From NCBI GenBank assembly GCA_963682055.1, contig OY821740.1, positions 44,598,795 through 44,662,794 of the forward strand: a stretch of 64,000 nucleotides of DNA. The letters run 5' to 3'. This DNA comes from Primula veris (taxonomy: Eukaryota > Streptophyta > Magnoliopsida > Ericales > Primulaceae). This document shows, piece after piece, positions 34,001 through 44,916 of the stretch (positions are counted from its first letter, which is position 1; every line of letters begins with the position of its first letter). The notes under the pieces are model-generated. The model made no database searches. It was given only the letters and a program-made list of their open reading frames with translations, and was not told the DNA's origin. Position numbers and translations under genes: made by a program.

Positions 34001-34809
34001 GTGACCGTCCTCCTCATGTGACTATTCTCTGCTTAGTGAGAGATGCAGCTGCTAGATTGCCTGGTAGTATTGGTACAAGAGCAGATGTTTGTACATTGAT
34101 TAGGGATTCACAATATATAGTTGAAGATGTATCTGATGCACAAGTGAACCAAGTTGTGAGCGGGGCAATGGATCGTTTGCATTACGAACGAGATCCGTGT
34201 GTACAGTTTGATGGAGAGAGAAAGCTCTGGGTATATTTGCATAGAGATAGAGAAGAAGAAGATTTTGAGGATGATGGGACTTCATCAACAAAGAAATGGA
34301 AGAGACCGAAAAAAGAAGTTCCTGAGGAGCCATTTGAGCAAGAAATGGTGTCACTGGCTTATCATGAGGAAGGGGAACAAAGTGGTTTTCACTTGGATTC
34401 TGATCTTAATGATAAACCATCACTTGGGAATGAACATATAGCAACGGAGCCTTTGTCTTACGATGGTAACCATAAGATGAAGGACAATGTAAGAATTGGT
34501 GATGGGTTAGAGTTGGGGGAACAAAATGGATTAAATCTGGGATCTGATCTTGACGCGAAGCCATCGTATGGAGATGAATTTGAAGCAATTCAGTCTCTTT
34601 GTTATGATGGTAATCATAGGGTAGGGGACAATGTAGAAATTGGTGGTGGATCTGAATTAGGGGTAATGCAGCAAAGTTCCACAATGGATTGGGAGTCTCT
34701 TGGATTAAATTGTACGCGAGATAACGAATTCTTATGTCAAGAAAATTCCAAACATGATGATTTTAGTGATGGGGTCGTTTGTCCGCAAGCCTCCCAAGAA
34801 TTTTCTTAG
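31069..34809 (+). CDS. NFRKB: NFRKB-type nuclear protein (predicted INO80 complex subunit)
   Basis: A single coding exon of 1246 aa starts at the ATG at 31069 (MAIEKNSFKVSRLESEF). Residues about 78-199 form a DEUBAD-type domain (LYDLSGLSEILCMEVW, LTEEERFSLTKYLPDLD, FGSPLSKLFDMMKGG). Residues about 774-841 (VIVNRVRSNPG, LVRGVLKIFSSKTAPLG, WKSLVSYEK) and about 979-1068 (PPHVTILCLVRDAAARLPG, RADVCTLIRDSQY, WVYLHRDREEEDFED) match the winged-helix parts of the family. The N-terminus is acidic and the middle is low complexity. NFRKB binds the INO80 chromatin remodeller in animals, and plant homologues are reported with plant INO80; the role here is inferred. Length is close to the Arabidopsis homologue I recall. 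The C-terminus (about 1100-1200) has two copies of an acidic repeat with LDSDLNDKPS and YDGNH. UTR introns flank the exon. Confidence 0.9.
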   Translation: MAIEKNSFKVSRLESEFSPRGTKIMSSGDDEILRRGLGEESDNDDVINDCDSGAGSDDFDLMELGEVGEEFCHVADQTCSIPLDLYDLSGLSEILCMEVWNESLTEEERFSLTKYLPDLDQEMYLRTLKQLLIGSNMHFGSPLSKLFDMMKGGLCEPRVSLYRQGMMYFQKRQHSHFVRKYHNKMTVDLHQIKDAWLSCNGYSIKEKLQVLNIVKSQKSLMNENVEVLGSDASEGKEAGGVFWRKNKKLMLPYQDKAMRLREEKLEMTNPKGSPTFAGTKTSFSKDVGHPFPSGDNGLEMMSSRSDLYLRASRQNMFAGYGLEAKVPMRGGIKNAYDEETRHETSGPLMIGKKIEGLKYDEYSNDYFMGYPGSSRKDLHPHAGKRIVDKLSDIKFLTSKPSKTRRFDDMVKYPVNTSYTKNSLLTSSRYDSYNGFDPFLQNKAHREAFSTDMSPVYESGSSDYKLADRRYFPEYHSKYLQENSRANSMQNGGHMRRYEETESDSSEPIDDDEDNNPLMRSKLAYPREDVNSPFIKTKKAKISQKIDNGHLRNSAYKISEMRLQGTHSDVFDGPLRKSHLTGREQKGNYGHHLQEYVLHDEEGSLRARKLADDTGFVASSRIFFNKLETTGDDRNGLNNASLSLPKWKVTDLNVNQSKQQTGSANSSKKRGKRPVDDDLQIKNSDPSVTEMGHADIVQEPKSQKKPFTLITPTVQSGFSFSVIHLLSAVRMAMITMLPEDSLEIGGTNGVNLRDDLNMNKPELPIKSKVPSLTVQVIVNRVRSNPGDPCILETQEPLQDLVRGVLKIFSSKTAPLGAKGWKSLVSYEKTTKSWSWTGPVPQVLLENDISEEVTSPEAWLIPHKMLVKLVDAFANWLKSGQETLRQIGSLPNPPLSLMQFNSDEKERFKDLRAQKSLNTISPSTEDIRDYFRKEEFLRYSIPDRAFSYTAIDGKKSFVAPLRRCGGKPTSKARDHFMLKRDRPPHVTILCLVRDAAARLPGSIGTRADVCTLIRDSQYIVEDVSDAQVNQVVSGAMDRLHYERDPCVQFDGERKLWVYLHRDREEEDFEDDGTSSTKKWKRPKKEVPEEPFEQEMVSLAYHEEGEQSGFHLDSDLNDKPSLGNEHIATEPLSYDGNHKMKDNVRIGDGLELGEQNGLNLGSDLDAKPSYGDEFEAIQSLCYDGNHRVGDNVEIGGGSELGVMQQSSTMDWESLGLNCTRDNEFLCQENSKHDDFSDGVVCPQASQEFS

Positions 34810-34838
34810 CTCAAGCTTCTCTTGAAGAACCTTGTAAG

Positions 34839-35340
34839 GTAATTTAAAGTTTTTTTATCCCTTTTTTTGAAGGACTCTTTGTTTTCTGAAGTGTGTTTGC
34901 TAAGTTACTTGCCATTGTGTGAAAAGTAATTTGGGCGTAGCTTTGTAGCAAGCCTTAATTAGTTCCTTCGTTTGATAAACAAATACTTGACGATGGTTAT
35001 GTCTCATAGTCTGTGTACTTAGTTGAATACAAGTTCTAATCATTTTTTTTTGTCTTTGACTATTCCATTCACTGTGATTTTGGCTGAGTTCATCCAAGCT
35101 GTGGTTTATTTGTGTATTTTGTGGTCATCTATCACCTACATTCCCGTGGTATTTTTCTCAAATGCATGATATGGTCATGATCTTTATTGCTTTCCCTTTT
35201 TTGATTTTCTAAAAGAGCTCTCCCTTTATTGATTCTCTGAAAGAGCTCTGCCTTCATTTAGAAGATTGGTGACGCATGCATTTGCTGTTTTGATATGAAG
35301 TAAAACATGATGATTTTTTATTTTATTTTTGTATTTGCAG
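34839..35340 (+). other. Predicted 3' UTR intron of the NFRKB-type gene
   Basis: AAG/GTAATT at 34839 and GTATTTGCAG ending at 35340 bound a T-rich intron that starts 29 bp after the stop codon. A splice so close to the stop (under 50 nt) would be compatible with avoiding nonsense-mediated decay. Confidence 0.55.
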
Positions 35341-36986
35341 GATGAAAGCCCAGGTGTCCAGTACATAATTTTTTTGCTATCTATTTAGGCGACAGCGTCA
35401 TCTCTTGGTGATCTGGATTTTGATTATTCAAGCGGAGATACTTCTTGTCAATTGGTCTTATACATGACCTGTGGAATAATAACTGAATTTTGAGGTTATA
35501 TTGGCTCTTTTACAAATGCCTCCCATTTTATCTTGTCATTCCTTTTGACTTGTAAATTGTCTTAGTAACGGAAATAGTAAATGCCGAAGTAACATTACTG
35601 GTGGCATCCGATAACGTTAACTATTGTTTAAATGGGTACATGCGCCCAGTTCCCTGTAGATTTTTTTTAAGGTTCAGATTATTATTGTAGTTACTTTTGG
35701 CTTTTGAGAACTCTTGGTTGAATTAAATAAAGAGTTTTACTTATTTATGTTGAAGAAGTGTAGTTAATATTTGTCCCGACTGTTTTGATGATCTTTTCCT
35801 TGATGTTTTCATTTTGCCGCTATTCATTGAAACTTTCTTTTCTCAGAGGCACTTGCAGAATGCAGTGTGCTTTATATTTAATTAATCTATGGGATTTTCT
35901 TATCAGTCAAAAGATTCCCCCTTATCAATTACAGTTATTTTTTACTTCTCTATTCCAGTTATTTTTCTTATCAGTAAAAGACGTAAAAGCGGCTGAAGTT
36001 GCTTCCCAATTTGAGTTGTTCAAGTTCATTAGTATTTGATATTACAGAACTAATTCACGTTTCCTTAGCAAAACAATTACTATTCTACTACTACTTATTA
36101 TATCTTTATTATTACTGGACACAAGTAGGATTTTGTACAAGTTGTAATTTGATGTAATAACATAACAATTGCTTCTCCCGAAGTGTTTGGAGCCTTGTCA
36201 ATTTTGCAGTATCATAACTAAAGCGATTTCTTTTTTTCTGTACCATAGGAAATCCTTCATCATTTTACAAATCTTAAAAGTTAGTCGCATGCTGACTATG
36301 GTTATTCTTTTTCTTTCCCCCCGTCTGATGTGGAAAATTGATTAGCGTACAATTTTTAAGCAAGTATTTGTGTCTACTTCCAGTTGTCTTTGATATTGCT
36401 TCTTCAGCAGATGCTCTTAGATTACTTTTATGCATTCTGCTGCTGGGAGAGCATTAGCAGTGTTCTAATTTTGTTTGATAAATGCTGCATCAGGGTGAAA
36501 TATTAATAATGAAGCTAATGAAACTTGTTTAGGTGACAGATCAAGTTTGGGTATATAACCATACAAGGAAAAAGAAGATTAATCTTTAAATCATATCATA
36601 CACCAAAATTTTGAAATAAATACACTGCACTTTGGACTCTGGAGAACACCTTTAGTTCAATCAGTCATAAATAACAAAACAGAGTGCTCATATAATAAAA
36701 AAGTTTGAAAACTGAAAAAAGAAAATTAAACTAGGAAATGAATTGTCCACTAATTGTCGGGAGAAACTATGGTATACAATTCTATGCAAGACAACAACAA
36801 ATGACTCTTCCATTTATATTTTCACAAAATTTGAAAAATAACACACCAAGACCTATATAAAATTGATCACCCTCTGCACTCGACTTTTGTCTTCGGTTTC
36901 CATCTTCAGAAAAAATTATGCTGCCTCAGATGAGAATCTCATGACTATGTAGCTTATTTTAACAAGATTGTACTTCCCTGAGTAAC
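35341..36986. other. Intergenic between convergent genes
   Basis: This holds the 3' end of the NFRKB-type transcript and the 3' UTR of the minus-strand dehydrogenase gene. It is T-rich on the left and has no further gene. Confidence 0.5.
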
Positions 36987-39900
36987 TCAGACAGCAACTG
37001 GTTCACCAGTCGGAGTAGAAATTTTAAGCTGTATTGTAACAGAATATTATAAGACTAAAATAAATGTGTACATATTTCAATTGACAAGGATGCAGATCTT
37101 TGCTACTAGCGTACAAAGATGTAGAGCTTTATGGACGCATGTAAAGGTTTTGGCAATTTTTTAGGTTTAACGTAATAATTTATTACGAACTAGGATTCTT
37201 GAGAAACGTAAAAGAATAGTATTGAACAATTGATCGTGAAAGATAAAGACATGATCTGAAGGTGCATTTATATGATGTCGAGTGATGACACTAAAACTAA
37301 AAGAACTACAAGTCAGTTCAACAATGTGTTACTATAATTTCTTATCCTAAAAACATGCAAAAAAAAAATCTTTAAGAATAAGTTGTAGACTTCCAGCATA
37401 TATTAAGTCGTTTACAGCTATGATGTTACATAATGACTAATGAGAATAAAAAGCATACCTTTGCCGATTTGAAAAGTTCATCAATTACTTCGGACAATGT
37501 TGGATGTGCATGAACAGCATATTTTATGTCCTGTAAAAGCACAAGTTTTGGATTTGTTAACAAAGTATATGAGCGATATAATTCCACATTAGTATAAGAA
37601 TATTAAGGAAATAATTCCACGTTAGAGATGATGTGGACTTCATCATCTACCAGAGCACCATACACATACGAAAAAACAAGAGGGGGGGTACATCGTTTGG
37701 TAAACAGCCAAATATATACTGTTTCTACCAAGATCTTTTCTGCTTCTGCATAATTTTTCCTACACAAGACAGCGGAGAGGAGGCTGACACTACAAAGGGA
37801 GGCTGACACTAAAAAAAATGTTGTTAGTCTGACAGTAGTTTTAGCTTTTAAATACTAAATCTTGTTCACTATTTCACTTCTTATTTTAACATTTACTCCT
37901 CTCCAATTCTATTAAACGCCAAACAATTTAACACGAAAACTTGATAAAGTGACAGGTTTTATAAAGATTGGCAAAAATGACAGTAATTGGTGAATCAAAT
38001 CATAGACACCATGAGATGTTGGGCAAACTTTGTAGGCACGAAGACACCTTCTCGAACTTTACCATCCTTTTACTTCCACAAATGTTGTTCTTTTTTTCTT
38101 TCTCATTTTGCACGTTGGGATATGACGTCATTTTCGGAATGCAATAATATTTTACTTCCACAAATATTGTTCTTTTCTTCTTTCTCATTTTGCACGTTGT
38201 GATATAACATGTCATTTTTGGAATGCAGTAATATTTTTGAACATTCAGTCATATTCTAAAGTAGAATTGCATTGTTAGTTGATACTATTCCCTGTGCTGG
38301 TAAAAAGGAATAACAAATGAATTTTAACTACCTTCAAGAAGTCTCTAGTTATAAAATTATCATTTTCTTATTTAGAAAAATACAATAGGAACCCATATAC
38401 AGTGTGAAGTGTAATACTATGTAATATGAATAGGAAAGTTTACTTGTATCCGAGTCCCCATAGCTATTGCGTTTGATGCTTCATGTATAAGATCTGCAGC
38501 ATGCAACCCAAAGATATGAACTCCAAGGATCTCACCATTGTCAGGTCTGTAAATCAGCTGCAATAAAGAGATACATATTGGAAAAGGTCAATAATCTCCT
38601 GTATGCATTCACTAAGTTCATCCAGAACCCCTTCTTGAGAATAAAAAAAGTTATATAACTAAGAAGGAGGTCAAAAAAGAAAAGACAGCAAGAAAATATG
38701 TACGTACCTTAGCAATTCCTTCTCCTTCATTTTCAGCAAGAGCTTTCGTGTTGGCCTTGAAACTAGTCTTTGCAATACTGATTTCAAAACCCTCCTTTTC
38801 AGCTTTTTCTCTTGCTTGGGGCTGCATGTTGTTAACCAAATTAAGAATTTATATGGCCTGGCATGTGACTGAGCAACTTACATGATTTTAAAGAAGACAA
38901 CACTCTTTATGTGAAATTATACACAGAATACAGATGCACATTATAACAAATGTGGGTTTCAAAAAGCCGAACGGCAGCACAGTAAGTGTATTAATTGTTC
39001 GATTACGTTGATGTACTAACCATCAATCTACAGGAAACCAATGTTTAGTACAACATTAAAGTTCAACTTTTACGCAATTGCAATTTCTGAGAGGCTGGTG
39101 TACTGATTGTTCAATTTTGTGTACAATTTGAGAATTTTTTGATAATTTGGTGTACTAATTGTAAAATTCGAAAGGTTGGTGTGAAAAGGTGATATATTAG
39201 ATTTACGGATATGGAACTTTGGAAGAAGATGTCTACCTCTGTCAATCCAACCATACTGATTTCAGGGTGAGTGAAACATGCAGCTGGAATGCTCAAATGA
39301 TTAAGCACGTGATCCTTGCCGCTTACTTGCTCAACAACTATAACAAAAACAAATGCCCTATGTATTAAAACTCAAATTCAAATCTGGATATCAATATGTC
39401 TAAAACTTGACAAAGCTTAAATACAATTACCAGATATTCCTTGTGCACTTGCAGCATGAGCAAGCATCATTTTTCCGTTTGCATCACCAATGCAATACAC
39501 GTGGGGTATCTAAATGTAAAAAATCTGAATGAGTGTAAACAAAAAACAATCATGCCGTCTAAGAAAAGCAACTTCGAATTTATAACTCACCAACTTCCCG
39601 TTTGCATCAATTACGTTCATGCGCTCATCAACAGGAATAAATCCACGTTGAGTTTGTACGTTAATCTACAAACCAATAAAATAGATTTGTTCAATGGTTG
39701 TGGACCTTGATGTCTTTCTATGCAGATTGCTAAAGCACATACTAATATACTCACATTTTCCAAACCAAGTCCATCTGTAAACGGTGCCCTTCCAGTTGCA
39801 ATGAGAGCAGCATCCACCTGGAAACATATATGATATCTTCAATATATGCCATAGTTGCCCTATTCCTTCACCAGTAATCAATAATTTTACATAACATTCA

Positions 39901-42900
39901 TATTATAACAGGGTTCAGTTTTTCGATTTCTCTCAGTGCTCCCACAGTTACGTTTACCAGATTAGATTATTGCTAGTCTTAATTTTTTACATGGTACTGC
40001 TAGAATCATACAATAGGCTTAAGTCATTGCTTACACAAGACGTTTCTACTTACCTCAATAGTACCCTTTGGTTCCTTTGTTTTTGCATCTATGAGCTCAA
40101 TTACTACTGGCTTTCCATCCTTCGCTGGAGTGATCTGTTAACGACATTTATCTGAAAGAATTATATATTTGTTCTGAAATTAGCTATGGACACTAAAAAC
40201 GGAAATAATTAGTTATTAAGCACCTTGCTTGCAAATACACCAGTATGGTAATCAATTTTCCGAGGATTTATTAGAACTCGTTGCGCCAACTTGCTAATCT
40301 CAGGATCAAAGCCAGGCATAAGCTGATCTAAAGCTTCAACAAAGGTCACCTGCAAAGGTATATAAATCATGGCAGGTATATAAATTATATAATCGTTTAA
40401 ACACAAATTTAATAAAAATCAGAAAATTTAATTCTAAAATATGAGAAGCAACAAAACAAACTGATGATTAAAGAGGATAAAGGATCAAGTGGCAAAAAAA
40501 ATTCATGAGATAAGTGCATTTAAATACAATAAACAATTTTTTTCTAACTTTTGCTTCCAAAACAAATATCAAATACATTTTAAATGACACTAACCTCACT
40601 GCCAAGAGCCGTATACACATCACTGAATTCAAGACCAATATACCCACTTCCGACAATTGCTATCCACTCAGGAACAGATTCCAATTTTAGAGCGTGATCA
40701 CTGGTTATAACAGTCTTACCTGAAATTCACATTACAATATTTATCGGTTACCTCATGATGACACGCCAGTGAGAGATGAAAACATAAAAAAGCAAACAAC
40801 GGTATATCCTTCTGGTTAACATGTGATGCCGAAACAGCTTAGGTGCAAACAAACTATAGAAAGAATGAAGGTCCATGCACTTACCATCAACTTCAATTCC
40901 CTTGGGGACAAGAGGCACAGAACCAGTTGCAATTATTATGTCTTTTGCGGTAATGACATTTTCACCATATTTCACTTTTTGTGGGCCCTGCCATCAGTAT
41001 CATATTCATCATTTATTGTTGCAAGCACCAAATAAAACCATTCGACTATTTGCATTAGCTATACTAAAGTAAAATATTTTGGTTAGTTGAATAAACAAAG
41101 TTGAACTTACCACAATTGAACCAACACCAGTCAATATATCAACACCAAGAGCCTTCATTGAATTGGTCAGGTTACCCCGGATTTTAGTAGCGAGGTTGCT
41201 GGCATGATCAGCAACAGCTTGCCTGTCGTAACCAGCTGCAGTAACCTGTCACCAGGTTCAAGAAAAACACATGATAGTAACTAAGTAGAAATAGCTATTC
41301 AAAATCATGCAGTTTTTCCCTTTAATATCACACTCTCAATAATGAAAGGTGAGAAATGAATAAAAACCACTTTACCTGTAAACCAAAAGACTTCATGTGA
41401 TGTTCATTTTGAAGCTCTCGCATTCGGCCACTTACTGCAAGAAGTGCTTTAGAAGGAACACAGCCTCGATTTACGCATGTCCCTCCAACCACATCCCCTT
41501 CAATTATGGCAGTTTTTAAGCCCTGCGAAAGTTGTATGTAACGTCAATATACCTCAAATAGTGCAAGGCGTAATAAGTAAAGAAGTAATATAAGTCCTGA
41601 ATTGTACTGTTTGATCTATCTGTGTATCTTTCCATAATAACTTATATTTTTAACAGATTTTGTCCTCTACTCTTTTTGTTCATCCTTTTCTTTTAAATTT
41701 CTTTTTTTGACCTACAGTACTATGTACCTTTCCATAGAAAGCTATTAAAATTTCCTTGCATACTGCGTCCTGATCTAAGAAGCCAAGATATAAGAATTGG
41801 CACCTGAGCCCAAAATGAAGACAGCACGAATACAATCATTTAGTCAGCTGTCAGCCTACTGAAAATTTAACAAGAAAAACCATATAACTAGACGAAATGG
41901 CCACACAACCAGCAAGTCCAACGGAAACACACAATATGTTCGAGATCTACAAGTCATCAACTTCCATGTAATAAAGGACGATTATCATGAATTTCTTATA
42001 AACAAACTCAGACATATACACATTACTATGGGAAAATCGAAGGTGAAACCTGAGTATCATACCATGTTAATTAACCTGTTCTACTACTTTCTCCGTTCCA
42101 TGTGATTGGTTAAGAGTATATATTTGAATTATTTCTCTCTCTATAAATGGTCAACAAGATTTTGTTACTTTCAGGGTATGTTTGAGTTCTACTACATTCA
42201 ACTGGTTAAATTTGCAAGTTAATGTAAATATAGTATAATAGTTCCCTTTATAAGTCGAATCCTAGGTATAAGTTTATACATAGTATCATATGTAGTAACA
42301 GTGAGTACAAGTTTATACTGTTCTCCACACATGATCATAATACTCAACCTACGGCGTTTCCATCACTGGTTCAAATTTTCAAGTATATAAAAAACATAGC
42401 TCAATCAACGAAATTCACTGCAACTTATTAGTAGATAAGTTAAACTCAAAAGGCAAACAAAGCCAAATTAGATTTTCTCCAACAAGCGAAATCGGATAAT
42501 TAGGCTACAGTACCAATCACCAACAATTTCCGTAAAAATGTGTTGCCAACTTGAAACTTATAAGCCAAAAACCCGAGCTTCAAAAAGCAAGCAAACAAAC
42601 AAAAAATTTCTCTAACATATATGATCAAAACAATCAATCTGCAATACGGTCTATCACAAATGACGGAACTAGATTTGCAAATAGTAGGTGTTGGAACTTT
42701 TTCAAATGATTTTTCTTTTTGTTGTTATGCAGGAGGCTTTAAAGGCTATAATAAGTAATTTTGGCTAAAATACATGATCCAAATCGACATTTAAATTTTA
42801 TTTTTTCCAATACGAGGGGCAATAGCATTTACCAGTTCCTCCCCTGTCCATTAGTAATTTCCTAAAACCAAGCCAGCTTAACCAAGAAAAAAACCCTATG

Positions 42901-44069
42901 ATATTTACTTTCTCAACAGCATGCAAAATCAGTTTTACGATGATTAATCAAACACGTCAAATTGTAAGCCAAAACAATGAGCTTCAAGAAAAGCAAGTAG
43001 ACAAACTTAAACTTTCCTTACCATAAATTATAAAACAATCAAGCTGCAACTCTATCCATCACCTATAATTGGCTAATTTCCTAAAACCAAACCAGCTTAA
43101 TAGGAACTGAATAAACTTAGATCCCATACAACTTCATACTAACGAAGTATAATAAGGAAGTCCGTTCTTATTAAGCAAGAAAGATGATCTGCATATTGAT
43201 GATAATTAGAACTCTTAACATTTAGAGCTAATCTAACCAAAAATAATAATATTTACCTTCTCAACAGCATGAGAAATCAGTTTTAAGTTGAATAACCAAT
43301 AGCGTAGGAGTTACAACTTATAACCCAAAACAATGAGCTTCAAAAAGCAACCAAACATACTTAAACTTTCTCCTACGCATATATGATTAAAACAATGAGC
43401 TTCAACCCGATCCATCACTAATTTCCTAAAACCAAAACAGCCTAGTGGAAATTAAACAAAATTAGAGCCCATACACATCACATTACTATTCAAAAGATCA
43501 AAGTGTAATTTACAAAATAACACAGCTAGTCCTTCCAAGGCGCAAAAACATCCATGCAACTCATATCAATTATCTCTCTTAACCAACTAATCAAAAAGAC
43601 ACAAAATAGAAATTCATAAACTAAGAACACTATTAGAGTCCATCCATTCACACCAAAAGGCATTATTATAGGAAGGAAACTCATGGTCTAGCACCGATAA
43701 ACCACCGATGTGGGATAATATTTCAAAAAATACAAAAAAGAGATAAAAAATAACAATAATGACCTTCTCGACGGCATGGAGAGCAGCCCCGTGACCACCG
43801 ACACCAGCCCCGATAATAACCAGATCATAATCAAACCCCGTCTCTGCCACACTCCCATTCTCCACCACCGCCCCAAACTTCGATGATGAATCCGACACCT
43901 TCATCAACGCACCAGCAACTCTCCTCTGAGACGATACCGAAGAACGGCATCGCGGACCGTACAACGCTTCTCTTTTGAGACCGCAGAATCGGAGGGAGCG
44001 AGGGGCGAAGGAGAGGGAGGGAGAGGTGGATGTGAAGGAGGGAGGTGAGGAGAGAGAGAGGGACTGCAT
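36987..44069 (-). CDS. LPD1: Plastid dihydrolipoamide dehydrogenase (E3), 15 exons, 560 aa
   Basis: This is the E3 flavoenzyme of plastid pyruvate dehydrogenase; it reoxidises dihydrolipoamide with NAD+ and supplies acetyl-CoA for fatty acid synthesis. Exons (minus): 44069-43764, 41522-41376, 41245-41111, 40987-40885, 40719-40595, 40349-40224, 40134-40054, 39817-39755, 39665-39591, 39509-39431, 39337-39237, 38821-38708, 38557-38444, 37530-37459, 37028-36987. All junctions keep frame. A Ser/Arg-rich transit peptide covers about residues 1-70. Also visible are the FAD loop GAGVGG at 87-92, redox-active C118-VNRG-C123, the NAD loop GSGYIG at 254-259, and the catalytic HAHPTLSE at 530-537 (His532, Glu537). 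It differs from mitochondrial E3 by the transit peptide and plastid-type blocks such as [19 protein letters not shown]. The exon-1 donor is GTCATT, which is weak. The last exon ([13 protein letters not shown]) is the least certain. Confidence 0.93.
38068..38233. repeat. 82-bp tandem duplication in LPD1 intron 13
   Basis: Two copies start ttttacttccacaaat at 38068 and 38150. Each continues with ttctcattttgcacgttg and ggaatgca. They lie in the intron 37531-38443. Confidence 0.82.
42520..43480 (-). repeat. Diverged repeats with exon-1 junction copies in LPD1 intron 1
   Basis: Intron 1 (41523-43763) holds about three diverged copies of a 300-400 bp unit. Markers include aatgagcttcaa with aagcaa runs (near 42580, 42978, 43335), atttcctaaaaccaa (42857, 43078, 43422) and aaacaat...ctatccatcac. 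Two units include tt(t)accttctcaacagcatg-like sequence (42908-42930 and 43254-43275), which matches the end of exon 1 at 43761-43780. Confidence 0.7.
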
Positions 44070-44639
44070 TGTAGAGAGAGATAGAGAGAGAGGTGAGTTG
44101 GGAGAGATTTGGAGAGAGAGTGGGAGAATTTGAAGAGAGAGAGGGGCTTCGTGAAGTCCGTTGGAGGAGTTGGGCGGAGCTTACGAGAATGAATAAATAT
44201 TTACTTGTTATATGTTGTTTTGAAAGATAATACGTTTTGAGTCCATTTATTTCGAGTTCCATTTTGTTTTATATTTCAAGACAAGATGTTGTAATAATCA
44301 CATGACATGGTTGACGTGTAAAAATCTTGTTAGTCCATGTGCAACATGATCAAATTTGAACCATTGTTTGGGTATGTTGTAAAAAATATTTTTGATTTTT
44401 ATGGGATAAAAATTTAGCATAACAAAGTTGAATCAACAACACATGACAGTAACATTGTAGCATAGTATATGGTAACAAAACCTCTAATCGAGTCTCTATA
44501 GGTCCTCCATGTAAATGTATTGTACATTTGTGCTTAGTTCTATTTCCATTTAAATTTGTTCTTTAGTTGTTTCTAATAGACACAGGAGTATAAGACTCAT
44601 TCACCTTAATTATCTTTCTAGGTCTATAAATGCAAGCTC
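44070..44639. promoter_or_regulatory. Shared region between two divergent genes
   Basis: This stretch lies between the dehydrogenase start (minus) and the LEA-2-like gene (plus). Its first 100 bp are GA-rich on the plus strand (CT-rich leader for the minus gene). No further ORF is supported. Confidence 0.45.
44625..44631 (+). promoter_or_regulatory. Possible TATA box of the LEA-2-like gene
   Basis: TATAAAT lies about 290 bp upstream of the ATG at 44917. If it is used, the leader would run through the hAT-type MITE at 44648-44796. Confidence 0.35.
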
Positions 44640-44647
44640 CAACCATC

Positions 44648-44796
44648 CAGGAGCGGGCCTAACAGATATGAGGCTGAGACAAAAAAAATACTGAGCTGGG
44701 AAAAAAAATAAAAAATAAAAAATAAGGCAATGTTTTAAGTACTGAGTAACCAAAAACAGTGAGACTTGGACAACCAAAAGCATTGCTCCGCCCCTG
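44648..44796. mobile_element. hAT-type MITE
   Basis: A 149-bp element has ends CAGGAGCGGGCC and, inverted, CAGGGGCGGAGC, a common hAT terminal form. It is flanked by 8-bp target duplications CAACCATC (44640-44647) and CAACCACC (44797-44804), which differ by one base. The interior is A-rich and noncoding. It sits about 120 bp upstream of the LEA-2-like start codon. Confidence 0.78.
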
Positions 44797-44916
44797 CAAC
44801 CACCTATTCAAAGCTGTGGAATTATAATTCTAACACCGAGTTTACAACTCCGAAAAGTTCTTTTAATTAGAGGCTTCTCTAATCTATGAGTGAGTGCTTG
44901 GATTAACCTCGGTTGC

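Noticed and set aside
39111..41072. Separate small oxidoreductase fragments
   Set aside because: They are consecutive in-frame exons of the plastid dihydrolipoamide dehydrogenase.
44886..44916. Upstream starts for the LEA-2-like gene (ATG at 44886, GTG at 44890)
   Set aside because: The ATG at 44886 is in another frame and stops after a few codons, and GTG is not a usual plant start. The ATG at 44917 directly precedes the Pro-rich N-terminus.
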